Shown here piece by piece: positions 8,510 to 17,625 of a stretch of 64,000 bases of DNA. The translations under genes were made by a program, and so were the position numbers. The notes beneath the pieces were generated by a model. That model was not told the origin of the DNA. It saw nothing but the letters and a program-made list of their open reading frames with translations, and made no database searches. Origin of the DNA: Spirosoma fluviale (lineage in GTDB: Bacteria > Bacteroidota > Bacteroidia > Cytophagales > Spirosomataceae); NCBI RefSeq assembly GCF_900230225.1, contig NZ_OCNH01000001.1, forward strand, positions 62,001 to 126,000. Direction: 5' to 3'. Numbering within the stretch: position 1 is the first letter of the stretch; each line of letters starts with the position of its first letter.

Positions 8510-10531
8510 TCAGTTGATCAAAACTACCCGGTTTTGTCGTCCATCCGGTGTTTCAAGGATTATTGTATACCGCCCAGTTGGTAAGCCGCGAAGGGATATT
8601 GTCTTTGTATGCTTGCCAGCCAGGAGCATTGGTTCGGTTAGTATCTGAACCCGTTGTCCCAGTAAGTTTAGGAGCGAAATGGTAGCGGCTCCGCGAGATG
8701 GCAAAGTAAAATCAACCAGCAGTGTTTCTGATGTTGGGTTTGGATATATCCGGAAGCTGCCTGGTTGGGGCTCATCAGTGGCCGTTACAACAGACGTAGA
8801 GGGAGTAGCTGAGGAAGAGATCGAAACACTTTCAACGGTTTTCAGAATCCAGTTCGAGGGGTCGATGATTAGTCCGGATACGGCCCCTTTAACGGGCAGG
8901 GTAAACGTTTGGTCGGCCCGATCATTGACGACCATTACGGTTGTATCGCCCGTAGCTGATTTGATCTGGAGCTGTACGGGCATTGTAAAAGAAGCTGGAT
9001 TCGTTGCAACGGCATTACGCTGTTCCAGTCGTACAGTTACGGTTTTATCCGTACTCCCCGGCGATACCGTTGCTTTATACGTCGGATATCCTTCGCCATA
9101 AATCCATTCTTTAAAGAAGTAATCCAGCGAACGACCGGAAACTTGCTCGGCCACGGCTTGAAAGTCTTCGGTTACTGCTGTTTTGTAGGCGAGCGTTGGC
9201 GATTCGGCGTACGTGCGCATGGTGCGGAAAAAGGCACTGTCGCCTAAAACGCCCCGCAACATATGCAAAACGGAAGCTCCTTTGGCGTAACTTCTCGAAC
9301 TGCTGAAAATAGTATTGAAGTTAGAAATGTCCTGTACATAAATGGAGCCCCTGGCGGTCCGGGCACTGCTCATGAAGCTGTTCATATAATTCTGGTAGCC
9401 AGTCTGCCCACTTACCGATTCGGTGTAAATGGCTTCAGTATACGAAGCAAACCCTTCATTAAGCCAGATATTTTGCCAGTCGCGGCAGGTAATTTTATCG
9501 CCGAACCACTGATGACCCAGTTCATGGGCAATGACGTTGGGTGTTAATGATGATATACCCATGGACGAGATGGTCTGGTGTTCCATGCCGCCGTTGTTTC
9601 GCGCAAACTGAGCATGACCGTATTTTTCGCGCAAAAAGGGATAAGCCCCAAACCGGTTTGAGAACAACCGAATCATGTCCGGTGTTCTGTCGAGGTTTGC
9701 CTGCACTTGAGCCAGGTTTTCTGGATAAATGTAATGCACGACGGGCATGGTCTGGCTACCATACGTGAAAGGCGTATTGTATTCGCTGTAATTGGAGACG
9801 GCTATCGAAATCAGGTATTGGGCAATAGGGTAACTGTTACGCCAGAAATACGTACGGGTGCTGTCGGTATTTGTCGTTGTGCTGACGAGCGTACCATTCG
9901 AAACGGATACGAGTCGGCCCGGGGCGGTAATCCGTACCGACGAGGAGTCGGCTTTATCGGCGGGGGTATCCCGGCAGGGGAACCAGTCCGAAGCACCGTA
10001 AGGCTCGCTCAAACTCCAGATCACCGGATCGTCCGTACTTTCATGCTTGTCAAATTTGAAACTGCCTTTAGCTGCACCGTTTGGAATGCCCTGATAAAAC
10101 ACGGTAAAGGTGAATGCCTGTCCGGTTGCGAGTGGCTGCGAAGGAGTGATGGTCAGTCTATTTTGAGCATGCTGAAAAACTAACTTCTGATTACCCGCTT
10201 TTACGGAATCGACCCGAAGGCCCTCACCGGTTGTTGCCGTAGTTGAGTTCAGGTCGAGGTAAAAACTGCTAAGGGTGGCCACCGTACTTTTAAGCGTTAC
10301 CGTCGTAGCGGCCCGCAGGGTGTTTGGTGATGTGGTAAGCCGTAAGTCGAGGCCATAATATGTTACATCAATAGACGCATCGCCCGGATACGCCAGTCTT
10401 GCCTTTGGGTTGGCCGCCAACTGACCAAAATAACGAACCTTTCCCATCTGGCAGAAAAGACTTCCGTCGGCATTACCCTGAGCACGGGCAAAACAGGGGA
10501 GGAAAAGTAGAAGCAGGTAGCCAATTCGCAT
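8510..10531 (-). CDS. Secreted M1-family metallopeptidase with T9SS sorting domain
   Basis: A 673-aa zinc aminopeptidase of the M1 (gluzincin) family, exported by Sec and then by the type IX secretion system. Residues 1-17 are a signal peptide (MRIGYLLLLFLPCFARAQ). The zinc site HELGH lies at about residues 332-336, and the third ligand is the Glu of LNEGF 18 residues later. The M1 substrate-binding motif appears as NNGGMEHQ (GxMEN variant) at about residue 314. The C-terminal 80 residues (SFRIYPNPTSETLLVDF to VVLIN) form a type A T9SS sorting domain. Its partner genes for secretion are outside the window. It probably degrades peptides outside the cell or on its surface. Confidence 0.93.
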   Translation of the reverse strand: MRIGYLLLLFLPCFARAQGNADGSLFCQMGKVRYFGQLAANPKARLAYPGDASIDVTYYGLDLRLTTSPNTLRAATTVTLKSTVATLSSFYLDLNSTTATTGEGLRVDSVKAGNQKLVFQHAQNRLTITPSQPLATGQAFTFTVFYQGIPNGAAKGSFKFDKHESTDDPVIWSLSEPYGASDWFPCRDTPADKADSSSVRITAPGRLVSVSNGTLVSTTTNTDSTRTYFWRNSYPIAQYLISIAVSNYSEYNTPFTYGSQTMPVVHYIYPENLAQVQANLDRTPDMIRLFSNRFGAYPFLREKYGHAQFARNNGGMEHQTISSMGISSLTPNVIAHELGHQWFGDKITCRDWQNIWLNEGFASYTEAIYTESVSGQTGYQNYMNSFMSSARTARGSIYVQDISNFNTIFSSSRSYAKGASVLHMLRGVLGDSAFFRTMRTYAESPTLAYKTAVTEDFQAVAEQVSGRSLDYFFKEWIYGEGYPTYKATVSPGSTDKTVTVRLEQRNAVATNPASFTMPVQLQIKSATGDTTVMVVNDRADQTFTLPVKGAVSGLIIDPSNWILKTVESVSISSSATPSTSVVTATDEPQPGSFRIYPNPTSETLLVDFTLPSRGAATISLLNLLGQRVQILTEPMLLAGKHTKTISLRGLPTGRYTIILETPDGRQNRVVLIN

Positions 10532-10566
10532 AACGGATGAGTAATTTCTTAGTTAACCAAAAAGAT

Positions 10567-10605
10567 AATCAGTCCGTTAGAAAACGATTAGTTTTCGGAC
10601 TGATT
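10567..10605. terminator. Hairpin overlapping the DUF4230 stop codon
   Basis: A 10-bp stem (10567-10576 with 10596-10605) extended by an inner GAAAAC/GTTTTC pairing. The TAA stop of the DUF4230 gene (10588-10590) lies in the loop, so the 3' arm for that transcript lies just past the stop. It probably ends the DUF4230 transcript before the peptidase gene. Confidence 0.6.
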
Positions 10606-11268
10606 GCCCACGTTCAACCGTTTTATCGCTTGTGCCTGGTCTTCTGCCTGAGCTTTGAGTGCTTCCAGCTTTTGCTGATCGGCTTCGGGTAACTGAAGCT
10701 GCCACCCCATTGAACTCGCCAACTGGTACATCATGTACTGAATCTGATTATTGGCAATTTTGGGCAAATCACTTTGCATGGCCCGCTCGTTCATGGCTTG
10801 TTTGGCTTCGTCCAGAATCTGCGTATAATCATCACCACTGAAGTGATTAAGAATACCGGCTTGTATGTCGTAAAACTTGTAATCGGTATCAATAGAGAGT
10901 ACTTCGGGCTCGGGAAATGAGTCGATGATCAACTTTTGTTCACCATTGTCCGGCGCCCGGAACCGTACCTTGGCAAAGTCGAAGCCAACCAGTACTTTAG
11001 AACGGGCAATGACCATTGCCTTCTTGGGGTCATTGAGCAGGTATAAAATCTTTTTCTGATCCTGGTAATTATAAATTTCCGAGAAGTACCCTTCCGCCAT
11101 CACGACCTTAAACACTTTCTCGATCCGTTCCAGCAGAATGACCGAGTCATGCCGCACGTTGGTAATGCCAGTACGTTTACGCAAGGCGTTGGCCAGAGCC
11201 ACGCCACCGCCTGCACCGACGAGTAACAGCAAAAGGGTAGTCAGAAAATCCATTTGGTTCAGGTTCAT
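10588..11268 (-). CDS. DUF4230 domain membrane-anchored protein
   Basis: A 226-aa protein with one N-terminal membrane segment (residues 7-27, MDFLTTLLLLLVGAGGGVA) and a soluble domain matching DUF4230: ILLERIEKVFKVVMAEGYFSEIYNY, then KKAMVIARSKVLVGFDFAKV and LPEPEVLSIDTDYKFYDIQ-like sequence. The family is common in Bacteroidota and has no established function. The last 40 residues are charged and Gln-rich and may form a helix. A start at Met6 is also possible. It follows rny on the same strand but is separated from it by a strong hairpin. Confidence 0.8.
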   Translation of the reverse strand: MNLNQMDFLTTLLLLLVGAGGGVALANALRKRTGITNVRHDSVILLERIEKVFKVVMAEGYFSEIYNYQDQKKILYLLNDPKKAMVIARSKVLVGFDFAKVRFRAPDNGEQKLIIDSFPEPEVLSIDTDYKFYDIQAGILNHFSGDDYTQILDEAKQAMNERAMQSDLPKIANNQIQYMMYQLASSMGWQLQLPEADQQKLEALKAQAEDQAQAIKRLNVGNQSEN

Positions 11269-11280
11269 GTGTATAAAATG

Positions 11281-11367
11281 ATAGGAACGCTGATCGAACG
11301 GATTGGGCGGATAAAACTGATAAAAATCTGTTTAAATCCGTATAATCCGTTCGATCAGCGTTCCTAT
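11281..11367. terminator. Long hairpin between rny and the DUF4230 gene
   Basis: Perfect 24-bp arms at 11281-11304 and 11344-11367, with a second GGAT/ATCC pairing nested in the loop. It lies 9 bp after the rny stop and 12 bp before the next gene on the same strand, so it probably ends rny transcription or processes the RNA. Confidence 0.75.
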
Positions 11368-11375
11368 TCAAAAAC

Positions 11376-12986
11376 TTACTTGGCGTAAGCTACTGCCCGC
11401 ATTTCCCGAATAACCGTCACTTTAATCTGGCCGGGATACTGCATTTCTTTCTCTATTTTTTGCGAGATTTCGTACGATAAGATACCCGCACGTTCATCGG
11501 AAACATGATCGGCATCAACCATGATCCGCAGTTCGCGACCGGCCTGAATGGCGTAGCACTTGGTTACTCCAGGGAAATTCCCCGCCAGTTCTTCGAGTTC
11601 CTTGAGCCGTTTGATGTACGATTCCATCATTTCCCGACGGGCACCCGGCCGTGAGCCCGATACGGCATCACAAACTTGAACAATTGGCGAAATCATGCTC
11701 GTCATCTCGATCTCGTCGTGGTGAGCACCGATGGCATTGATAACTTCGGGGTTCTCTTTGTACTTCTTGGCAAGTTCCATGCCCAGGATGGCGTGGGGCA
11801 GTTCGGCTTCTTCGGGCCACACTTTACCAATGTCGTGTAGCAGTCCGGCCCGCTTGGCCAGCTTGGCATTCAGTCCCAGTTCGGCCGCCATAGTAGCGCA
11901 TAGTTTGGCTACTTCGCGGGAGTGCTGGAGCAGATTCTGCCCATAACTTGACCGGAAACGCATCCGACCAACCATCTTGATCAGTTCCGGGTGAAGGCCA
12001 TGAATGCCGAGGTCGATAACGGTACGCTCACCGATCTCAACAATTTCGTCTTCAATATTTTTGCGGGTTTTTGCAACAATCTCTTCAATCCGGGCGGGGT
12101 GAATACGGCCATCCTGTACGAGTCGGTGCAGGGAGAGCCGGGCAATTTCACGTCGAACCGGATCGAAACCCGAAATGATGATGGCTTCGGGCGTATCGTC
12201 AACGATAATCTCAACGCCGGTAGCGGCTTCCAGGGCACGGATGTTACGTCCTTCCCGGCCGATAACTTTACCCTTCACATCATCCGACTCTATGTTGAAG
12301 ACTGATACGCAGTTCTCGATAGCATGCTCGGTAGCCGTCCGCTGAATGGTTTCGATAACCACCTTTTTCGCTTCTTTGGTAGCGGTCAGTTTGGCTTCTT
12401 CAATAATATTTTTGATGTAAGAAGAGGCCCGACTTTCGGCCTCGGCTTTCAGGTTTTCTACGAGTTGCTCACGCGCTTGTTCGGCGGAGAGACCCGCAAT
12501 TTTTTCAAGCTGTGCCACCTGGTCGGCCAGCATCCGGTCGGCTTCCTGTTGCCGACGGTCAACGTCTTCCCGGCGTTTGTTAAGGGCTTCGATCTGCTGA
12601 GCGAGCGTATTTTTTTGCTGACCAAGTTCATTACGCTGCTGGTTCAGTTCACCTTCCCGGGTGCGCTGCTGGTCGGCCTGCTGAGCGAGTTGCTGTTCGC
12701 GCTGCTTGAGTTTTGTTTCGTTCTGGAGAAGTAGATTTCGTTTCTGATTCGTTGTTTCTTCGAATTCGGTTTTCAGCTTCAGGTATTTTTCTTTCGCTTC
12801 CAGTATCCGATCTTTTTTTATCGTTTCGGCCTGTAATTCAGCATTTTTCAAAATAGCCGCTGCCTTTTCTTCTGCATCTTTTTCATGCTTTGCGCGAACG
12901 CCCGCCATCGTTTGGCGGCCAATTAATATGCCAATGCCACCCCCTGCAAGGGCGGCAAGAATCGTTAACCAAATTGGAATGTCCAT
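11376..12986 (-). CDS. rny: Ribonuclease Y
   Basis: A 536-aa membrane-anchored endoribonuclease that starts mRNA decay. Residues 4-24 form the N-terminal membrane helix with a Gly-rich face ([14 protein letters not shown]). A long Gln/Glu/Lys-rich coiled coil runs from about 30 to 190. The KH RNA-binding domain is at about 225-290 with the GxxG loop in [14 protein letters not shown]. The HD phosphohydrolase domain carries [12 protein letters not shown] at about residue 370 and IGAHHDE near 405. The C-terminus ([17 protein letters not shown]) is the standard family ending. Length is close to the usual 520. It is downstream of zapA and pheT on the same strand, a common order in Bacteroidota. 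Confidence 0.96.
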   Translation of the reverse strand: MDIPIWLTILAALAGGGIGILIGRQTMAGVRAKHEKDAEEKAAAILKNAELQAETIKKDRILEAKEKYLKLKTEFEETTNQKRNLLLQNETKLKQREQQLAQQADQQRTREGELNQQRNELGQQKNTLAQQIEALNKRREDVDRRQQEADRMLADQVAQLEKIAGLSAEQAREQLVENLKAEAESRASSYIKNIIEEAKLTATKEAKKVVIETIQRTATEHAIENCVSVFNIESDDVKGKVIGREGRNIRALEAATGVEIIVDDTPEAIIISGFDPVRREIARLSLHRLVQDGRIHPARIEEIVAKTRKNIEDEIVEIGERTVIDLGIHGLHPELIKMVGRMRFRSSYGQNLLQHSREVAKLCATMAAELGLNAKLAKRAGLLHDIGKVWPEEAELPHAILGMELAKKYKENPEVINAIGAHHDEIEMTSMISPIVQVCDAVSGSRPGARREMMESYIKRLKELEELAGNFPGVTKCYAIQAGRELRIMVDADHVSDERAGILSYEISQKIEKEMQYPGQIKVTVIREMRAVAYAK

Positions 12987-13089
12987 TGGACTATATCGTT
13001 AGGATTGAACAAATAAACCATCAACCTGCTGCGATACGAGTGCCCTGAACGCTTACTCTGGGTATTGTGGGATGGAATCCCGCCGTTGT

Positions 13090-13377
13090 TTATGTCGTCA
13101 CGACCGGCGTGATAACCTGGTCTAATTGAGTTATTTTGTCAAACACCATTTGTTGTAATCGCTGCATTTGTCTTTCTCCTCTGAGCTTGGTAACCAAGCA
13201 GTCGAAGGCTATCATTGCCAGGGCTTCCTGCGTATCACTCAGCCCTTTTTCCCGATATTGCTTCAGTTCTTCCTGAATCAGCTTGGCGGCTTCGCGTACA
13301 ATAGCTTCCGAATCCGGTTCTACGGCTAATTTGTAGAATCGGTCGGCAATTTTTACGCGAATTGGCAGTTCTTCCAT
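13090..13377 (-). CDS. zapA: Cell division protein ZapA
   Basis: A 95-aa ZapA homologue, which crosslinks FtsZ filaments at the division ring. The N-terminal beta-sheet part is LPIRVKIADRFYKLAVEPDSE, followed by the VREAAKLIQEEL helix and a long C-terminal coiled coil (DTQEALAMIAFDCL, then LQQMVFDKITQLDQVI). Length matches the family. It sits between the coiled-coil gene upstream and rny downstream. Confidence 0.9.
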   Translation of the reverse strand: MEELPIRVKIADRFYKLAVEPDSEAIVREAAKLIQEELKQYREKGLSDTQEALAMIAFDCLVTKLRGERQMQRLQQMVFDKITQLDQVITPVVTT

Positions 13378-13424
13378 CGCTGCAGTCGGCTCAGATAGGT
13401 CGTTACCCCGGAGCCAATTTGGGT

Positions 13425-13763
13425 TTATGACAAACTACTCAAATGAGCAATGCACCGTTCCAGTTCCCGGATATACTCGTCGAGTTGTCGTTTTAATTCA
13501 GCATTCGTATCTGTCTCAGACAGATTGTCTTTTACAATTATACCAACATCTTTCGACTTTGGTGTATTTTTTTCCGAATTAACAGGTTTTTTCCGCAGTT
13601 GCCTGACCAGATCCTGTTGTTCTCGTAAGCTTTCCTGGAGGGTTGCGTTCTCCAGTTCCAACTGTTCAATCTGCTTCTGCGCATCACCATAACCCTCCCT
13701 AAGCTTTTTGAGTTTGTGCTCAAAGCGCTCAACCAGTGCAATAATTTGATGTTCGCTAACCAC
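13425..13763 (-). CDS. Small coiled-coil protein upstream of zapA
   Basis: A 112-aa, almost entirely helical protein. Residues 5-62 form a heptad-rich coiled coil (ALVERFEHKLKKLREGYG, QIEQLELENATLQESLREQ), followed by a Lys/Ser/Asn linker and a second helix (LKRQLDEYIRELERCIAHLSSL). The only start in frame is GTG at 13763. Position 48 bp before zapA suggests a role with ZapA, similar in principle to the ZapB coiled coil, but no sequence motif proves that. It lies downstream of pheT, separated by a hairpin. Confidence 0.72.
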   Translation of the reverse strand: MVSEHQIIALVERFEHKLKKLREGYGDAQKQIEQLELENATLQESLREQQDLVRQLRKKPVNSEKNTPKSKDVGIIVKDNLSETDTNAELKRQLDEYIRELERCIAHLSSLS

Positions 13764-13781
13764 AGTTTTTAATGAGTGATT

Positions 13782-13843
13782 GAGTGAATGTCTGAATGAC
13801 TAAATAGTTGGACTGCTCTATTCACTCATTCAGGCATTCACTC
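13782..13843. terminator. Long imperfect hairpin after pheT
   Basis: Arms 13782-13807 and 13818-13843 pair over 26 bp with three mismatches and a 10-nt loop. The 3' edge touches the pheT stop codon. It divides pheT from the coiled-coil/zapA genes on the same strand. Confidence 0.7.
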
Positions 13844-13844
13844 A

Positions 13845-16289
13845 TTATTTTCTAATTACCGCCCCCAACTCCTGCTCAAAGGCAGTCATGAGCCGTTGCA
13901 TAGTCTTATCGATTGTTACATCCGTAAGGGTCTGGGCTGTATCCTGTAGCATGAAGCTGACGGAATATGCCTTTTTATCGGCTCCCAGATTTTCTCCTTC
14001 ATACACATCAAACACATTCAGCGACCGTAATAATTTTCGTTCGGTCTGACGGGCCAGCTTGCTGATCTGCTCGAACGAAACAGCTTTGTCAAGCACCAGC
14101 GATAAGTCACGTCGAACCTCCGGGAACCTGGACACCTCCTCGTAGCGTACTTTGGGGCTCGCTAGTTTGAGTAAGGCCTGCCAGTCGAAGTCGGCGTAAA
14201 ATACGGGCTGCTTCAGGTCAACTAACTTCGTCAGTTTCGGGTTTACCAGCCCTAAACTTACCAGTGGTTTTTTATTGACAACATACGTCAGGCCATACTG
14301 GAAAAGGGTAGGGTCGGCTGGCTGGGTGTCGTAAGCTTTGACCCGGAACAGATTCAGCACCCGCTGAACAGCCGTTGCCAGATCATGAAATGCTACCGGC
14401 TGACTTTTCTGAAGCCAGCTTTCGGGCTGTTGGTTGCCAATAATAGCCAGGCTCATCCGCATCCGCTCCACGTACTTGGTGGTCGAATCCTCAAGTTTTA
14501 CTTTATGATAAACCTTGCCGAATTCGAATGTTTTCAGGTCTTTTTGTCTCCGGTTCAGATTGTACAGCAACGTTTCGAGTGCCGAGAACAGCAGTGTTTG
14601 CCGCATAACGGACAACTCCTCACTGAGTGGGTTAAGCAACGTGACGTCCTCACCCGGTAACGACGACCGAATGGCATCATTGTACGCTGGGCGGGTTAGT
14701 GACAGGGTCAGGATTTCGTAGAAACCATTGGCAGCCATTAACTGTCCAACCCGACTTTGCCACTGGTCAGGGTCTGTTTTCGGGAATTCAGACAGGGAGT
14801 CAGCGGCAAGATTTACCGAAAGGGGGACGTTGTCCAGGCCGTAGATTCGGAGGATTTCCTCAATGACATCGGCCTCCCGCGTTACGTCGACGCGGTAGGG
14901 GGGGACAATGGCGAGGAAGCCCTCGGCTGTCTTTTCTTCAGCCTGAATATCCAGCGCTTCGAGAATCCGATGAATTTCGGGATGGTCGATTTTGATTCCA
15001 ATGAGCCGGTCTATGTTTCGGTAGCGAACCGGTACCTGGAATGGCTCGATGGGGGCGGGATAAAGATCCGTAACCTCCGAGCTGACCACTCCACCGGCCA
15101 CTTGCTGAATGAGCAGGGCAGCTCGTTTCAGGGCGAAGACCGTAATGTTCGGGTCGATGCCACGCTCGAACCGGAACGACGCATCCGTTTTTAACCCATG
15201 ATGCTGAGCCGTTTTACGGACAGACGTTGGCGAGAAATAAGCGGATTCCAAAAAGATGCTGGTCGTTTGAGCCGATACTCCCGAGTACTGACCACCAAAA
15301 ACACCGGCAATACACATCGGCTTTTCAGCATCGCAGATCATCAGGTCGGTAGCGGTTAATTTCCGTTCCACGCCATCCAGAGTTACAAAGGGCGTACCCT
15401 CCGGTAACGTTTTGACGATAACCTGTCGGCCGGCAATTTTATCGGCATCAAAGGCATGAAGTGGCTGACCGAGGTCGTGACAAACGTAGTTAGTTACGTC
15501 GACGATGTTATTGATGGGGTTCAGCCCAATACTCAGCAACCGTTGTTTCAGCCAGTCGGGCGATTCGCCAACCGTTAGGCCACTTAACGTAACTCCGGTA
15601 TAACGCGGGCAGGCTGTCGTATCCTCCACACGAACATCGAGCGTCAGGTCTGTATTGGCCACGGCAAAGGCATCTACGACGGGCAGACGAAGGGGTCGTT
15701 TTAGCACGGCTTTCAAATCGCGGGCTGTTCCGTAGTGCGAAGCGGCATCGATGCGGTTGGGTGTGAGGCCAATTGCAATCTGATAATCGGATTCGAGGTT
15801 GAAATAACGGGCTGCGGGCGTCCCGTTTGGAAGCTGGGAGACCGGACCGTTCGGATCCAGCACAATGATGCCCGCGTGCGATGTTCCCAACCCAATTTCG
15901 TCTTCAGCGCAAATCATTCCTTCGGACGCTGCGCCCCGAATTTTGGCTTTCTTAATCTGAAAGGGTTCGCCGGAACTCGGGTGAAGCGTAGCTCCTACAA
16001 GTGCCACGACCACTTTCTGACCAGCCGCTACGTTGGGCGCACCACAAACGATGGGTAATGGCTGTTCGGCACCTACGTCAACCGTAGTGAGGCTCAGCTT
16101 ATCGGCATCGGGATGTTTCGCACAGGTTAGCACCTCCCCAATAACTACGCCAGCCAGTCCACCGGGTACGGCATCTATTTTTTCTATTCCTTCAACTTCA
16201 AGTCCCGTAGCGGTTAATAATTTACCAACTTCTTCGGGTGACTCAGGTAATTCAATAAACTCTTGTAACCATTTATAGGAAACTTCCAT
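13845..16289 (-). CDS. pheT: Phenylalanine--tRNA ligase beta subunit
   Basis: An 814-aa beta subunit of the PheST heterotetramer, which charges tRNA-Phe. The start MEVSYKWLQEFIELPESPEEV is canonical. Residues 40-150 are the EMAP/OB tRNA-binding domain (VVIGEVLTCAKHPDADKLSLT). The B3/B4 editing domain follows at about 200-390 (YTGVTLSGLTVGESPDWL, FLESAYFSPTSVRKTAQHHGL). B5 is at about 400-480 and the catalytic-like core at about 500-690. The C-terminal ferredoxin-like anticodon domain (FPEVRRDLSLVLDKAVSF to FEQELGAVIRK) is complete. pheS is not adjacent within the window. Confidence 0.97.
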   Translation of the reverse strand: MEVSYKWLQEFIELPESPEEVGKLLTATGLEVEGIEKIDAVPGGLAGVVIGEVLTCAKHPDADKLSLTTVDVGAEQPLPIVCGAPNVAAGQKVVVALVGATLHPSSGEPFQIKKAKIRGAASEGMICAEDEIGLGTSHAGIIVLDPNGPVSQLPNGTPAARYFNLESDYQIAIGLTPNRIDAASHYGTARDLKAVLKRPLRLPVVDAFAVANTDLTLDVRVEDTTACPRYTGVTLSGLTVGESPDWLKQRLLSIGLNPINNIVDVTNYVCHDLGQPLHAFDADKIAGRQVIVKTLPEGTPFVTLDGVERKLTATDLMICDAEKPMCIAGVFGGQYSGVSAQTTSIFLESAYFSPTSVRKTAQHHGLKTDASFRFERGIDPNITVFALKRAALLIQQVAGGVVSSEVTDLYPAPIEPFQVPVRYRNIDRLIGIKIDHPEIHRILEALDIQAEEKTAEGFLAIVPPYRVDVTREADVIEEILRIYGLDNVPLSVNLAADSLSEFPKTDPDQWQSRVGQLMAANGFYEILTLSLTRPAYNDAIRSSLPGEDVTLLNPLSEELSVMRQTLLFSALETLLYNLNRRQKDLKTFEFGKVYHKVKLEDSTTKYVERMRMSLAIIGNQQPESWLQKSQPVAFHDLATAVQRVLNLFRVKAYDTQPADPTLFQYGLTYVVNKKPLVSLGLVNPKLTKLVDLKQPVFYADFDWQALLKLASPKVRYEEVSRFPEVRRDLSLVLDKAVSFEQISKLARQTERKLLRSLNVFDVYEGENLGADKKAYSVSFMLQDTAQTLTDVTIDKTMQRLMTAFEQELGAVIRK

Positions 16290-16314
16290 ACAGCGGCAAA
16301 GCAGATAATTAATG

Positions 16315-16322
16315 CAAAGTTA
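16315..16322 (-). promoter_or_regulatory. Probable -7 element for pheT
   Basis: On the minus strand this reads TAACTTTG, a perfect match to the Bacteroidota -7 box TAnnTTTG, 26 bp before the pheT start. No TTG was found at the usual spacing, so only the -7 half is supported. Confidence 0.5.
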
Positions 16323-16392
16323 GCCATTTGGTTGATTGGCTACTTGCTCATTCAGGTAATTGATGCCAAAAAACTAATGGGCCGTACGCCGG

Positions 16393-17037
16393 TTAGTCAT
16401 GGGGTATGTATTTTTCGCCCGCTCTTATGGCTATCTTAAGCGTGTTTTCGGTTGGTGGTAACGGGCAGGCATACCCTGGGTTATAAGCACAGTACGGGTT
16501 GTAAGCGGTATTAAAATCCAATATGGTGCGGGTATCGGTAAGGGTAGCAGGGTCAAGTTCCAGGTAGCGCCCTCCTCCGTACGTTTCTTTACCTGACGTA
16601 GCGTCCCGAAAGAGAATGGAGTAGGTATTTTCCATCTTTACAATTAGAAGCCGATGTGCTTCGCCATTCAGGCTGAAAACCGCGTGAGCGAACTTTTCGT
16701 ATACTTCTTCACTTCCATCGCTCATACCAACGACCAGTTTCTGAGTTTTATCGGCGAACGGTTCGAGCCGAGCTGTAACCCGGTAAGACGGGTCGGCAGC
16801 AAAGTAGGTGAGTCCCTTAAAGGATGACTTATTCGTGAATGGCGACTCCGTACTGGTCTGCATAAACTTGTCTTTTTCAGTACGTTTGGTGTCCATCTGC
16901 TGCCGATACGCGGCCGGGTCAATCACGGCATCTACCCCACTAGACGAGGTTATATTGCCACCGTCGAAGAAGGTATAGTAGAGAACGATCAGGCTGAGCA
17001 GAAATAATCCGGTTATGAAAAATTTGTTTTTTATCAT
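16393..17037 (-). CDS. DUF1684 domain protein, membrane anchored
   Basis: A 214-aa protein with an N-terminal signal anchor (residues 5-25, NKFFITGLFLLSLIVLYYTFF) and a DUF1684 domain. Family marks include the helix YRQQMDTKRTEKDKFM, SPFTNKSSFKGLTYFAADPSYRV-type sequence, LYV-like strands, then TYGGGRYLELDP, DFNTAYNPYCAYN and ACPLPPTENTL near the end. The conserved NPYCAY...CPLPP signature is the diagnostic part of the family. Its biochemical role is not established. It is followed by pheT on the same strand but separated by about 100 bp that hold the pheT -7 box. Confidence 0.85.
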   Translation of the reverse strand: MIKNKFFITGLFLLSLIVLYYTFFDGGNITSSSGVDAVIDPAAYRQQMDTKRTEKDKFMQTSTESPFTNKSSFKGLTYFAADPSYRVTARLEPFADKTQKLVVGMSDGSEEVYEKFAHAVFSLNGEAHRLLIVKMENTYSILFRDATSGKETYGGGRYLELDPATLTDTRTILDFNTAYNPYCAYNPGYACPLPPTENTLKIAIRAGEKYIPHD

Positions 17038-17217
17038 GAGTTAATGGACGATAAGGGGTTTAAAACGGGCATAGAGTTTATAATAGTTTAATTTTACCGA
17101 GATTTGTAGGTATTTGTACTTAAATGGTTAATTGTTGCTTATGCTTTAATAAGTTTTTAATAATTTTAAACCCGCCAATATAAATCAGGTACTTCATTAG
17201 TCAAACCAGTTTCGCGG

Positions 17218-17625
17218 ATGGCCAAACTTTACGAACTGACAACTTACGAATCCGACACCGGAAACTTAACCGTTTTTGAAAAGATTATCCCAGGTGTTAT
17301 CCAGCGTGTCTTCTATATCTATGAAACTGGAAATGGTAGCCGTGCGGGTCATCGACATCACCAGACCTGGAATGCGCTCATTTGTTTACGAGGCAGTTGC
17401 CGGGTTTATAATAATGATGGGAGGCAGGAAGAGGTAATTCGATTGGAAACTCCCCGCCAGTGTCTGGTTCTGGAACCTAAAGACTGGCATAGCATGGATG
17501 AGTTCTCCGAAGATGCTATTCTGCTGGTGGTGTCGAATAAATTGTACGATAAAGACGATTACATTTATGAACCTTATCCGAACAGCCAAATGGCTCCTGG
17601 TTTATTGATGGCCGATTCGGAATGA
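17218..17625 (+). CDS. Sugar 3,4-ketoisomerase-like cupin (FdtA/QdtA family)
   Basis: A 135-aa single-domain cupin of the WxcM-like group. FdtA and QdtA isomerise dTDP-4-keto-6-deoxyglucose to the 3-keto sugar that an aminotransferase then converts. The cupin residues are visible in [19 protein letters not shown] at about residues 41-60 and [16 protein letters not shown] at about 81-97. The stop overlaps the start of the DegT aminotransferase by 4 bp, the same FdtA-FdtB order known from 3-amino-sugar pathways. FdtA and QdtA differ in product stereochemistry, which cannot be decided from sequence alone. Confidence 0.85.
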   Translation: MAKLYELTTYESDTGNLTVFEKIIPGVIQRVFYIYETGNGSRAGHRHHQTWNALICLRGSCRVYNNDGRQEEVIRLETPRQCLVLEPKDWHSMDEFSEDAILLVVSNKLYDKDDYIYEPYPNSQMAPGLLMADSE

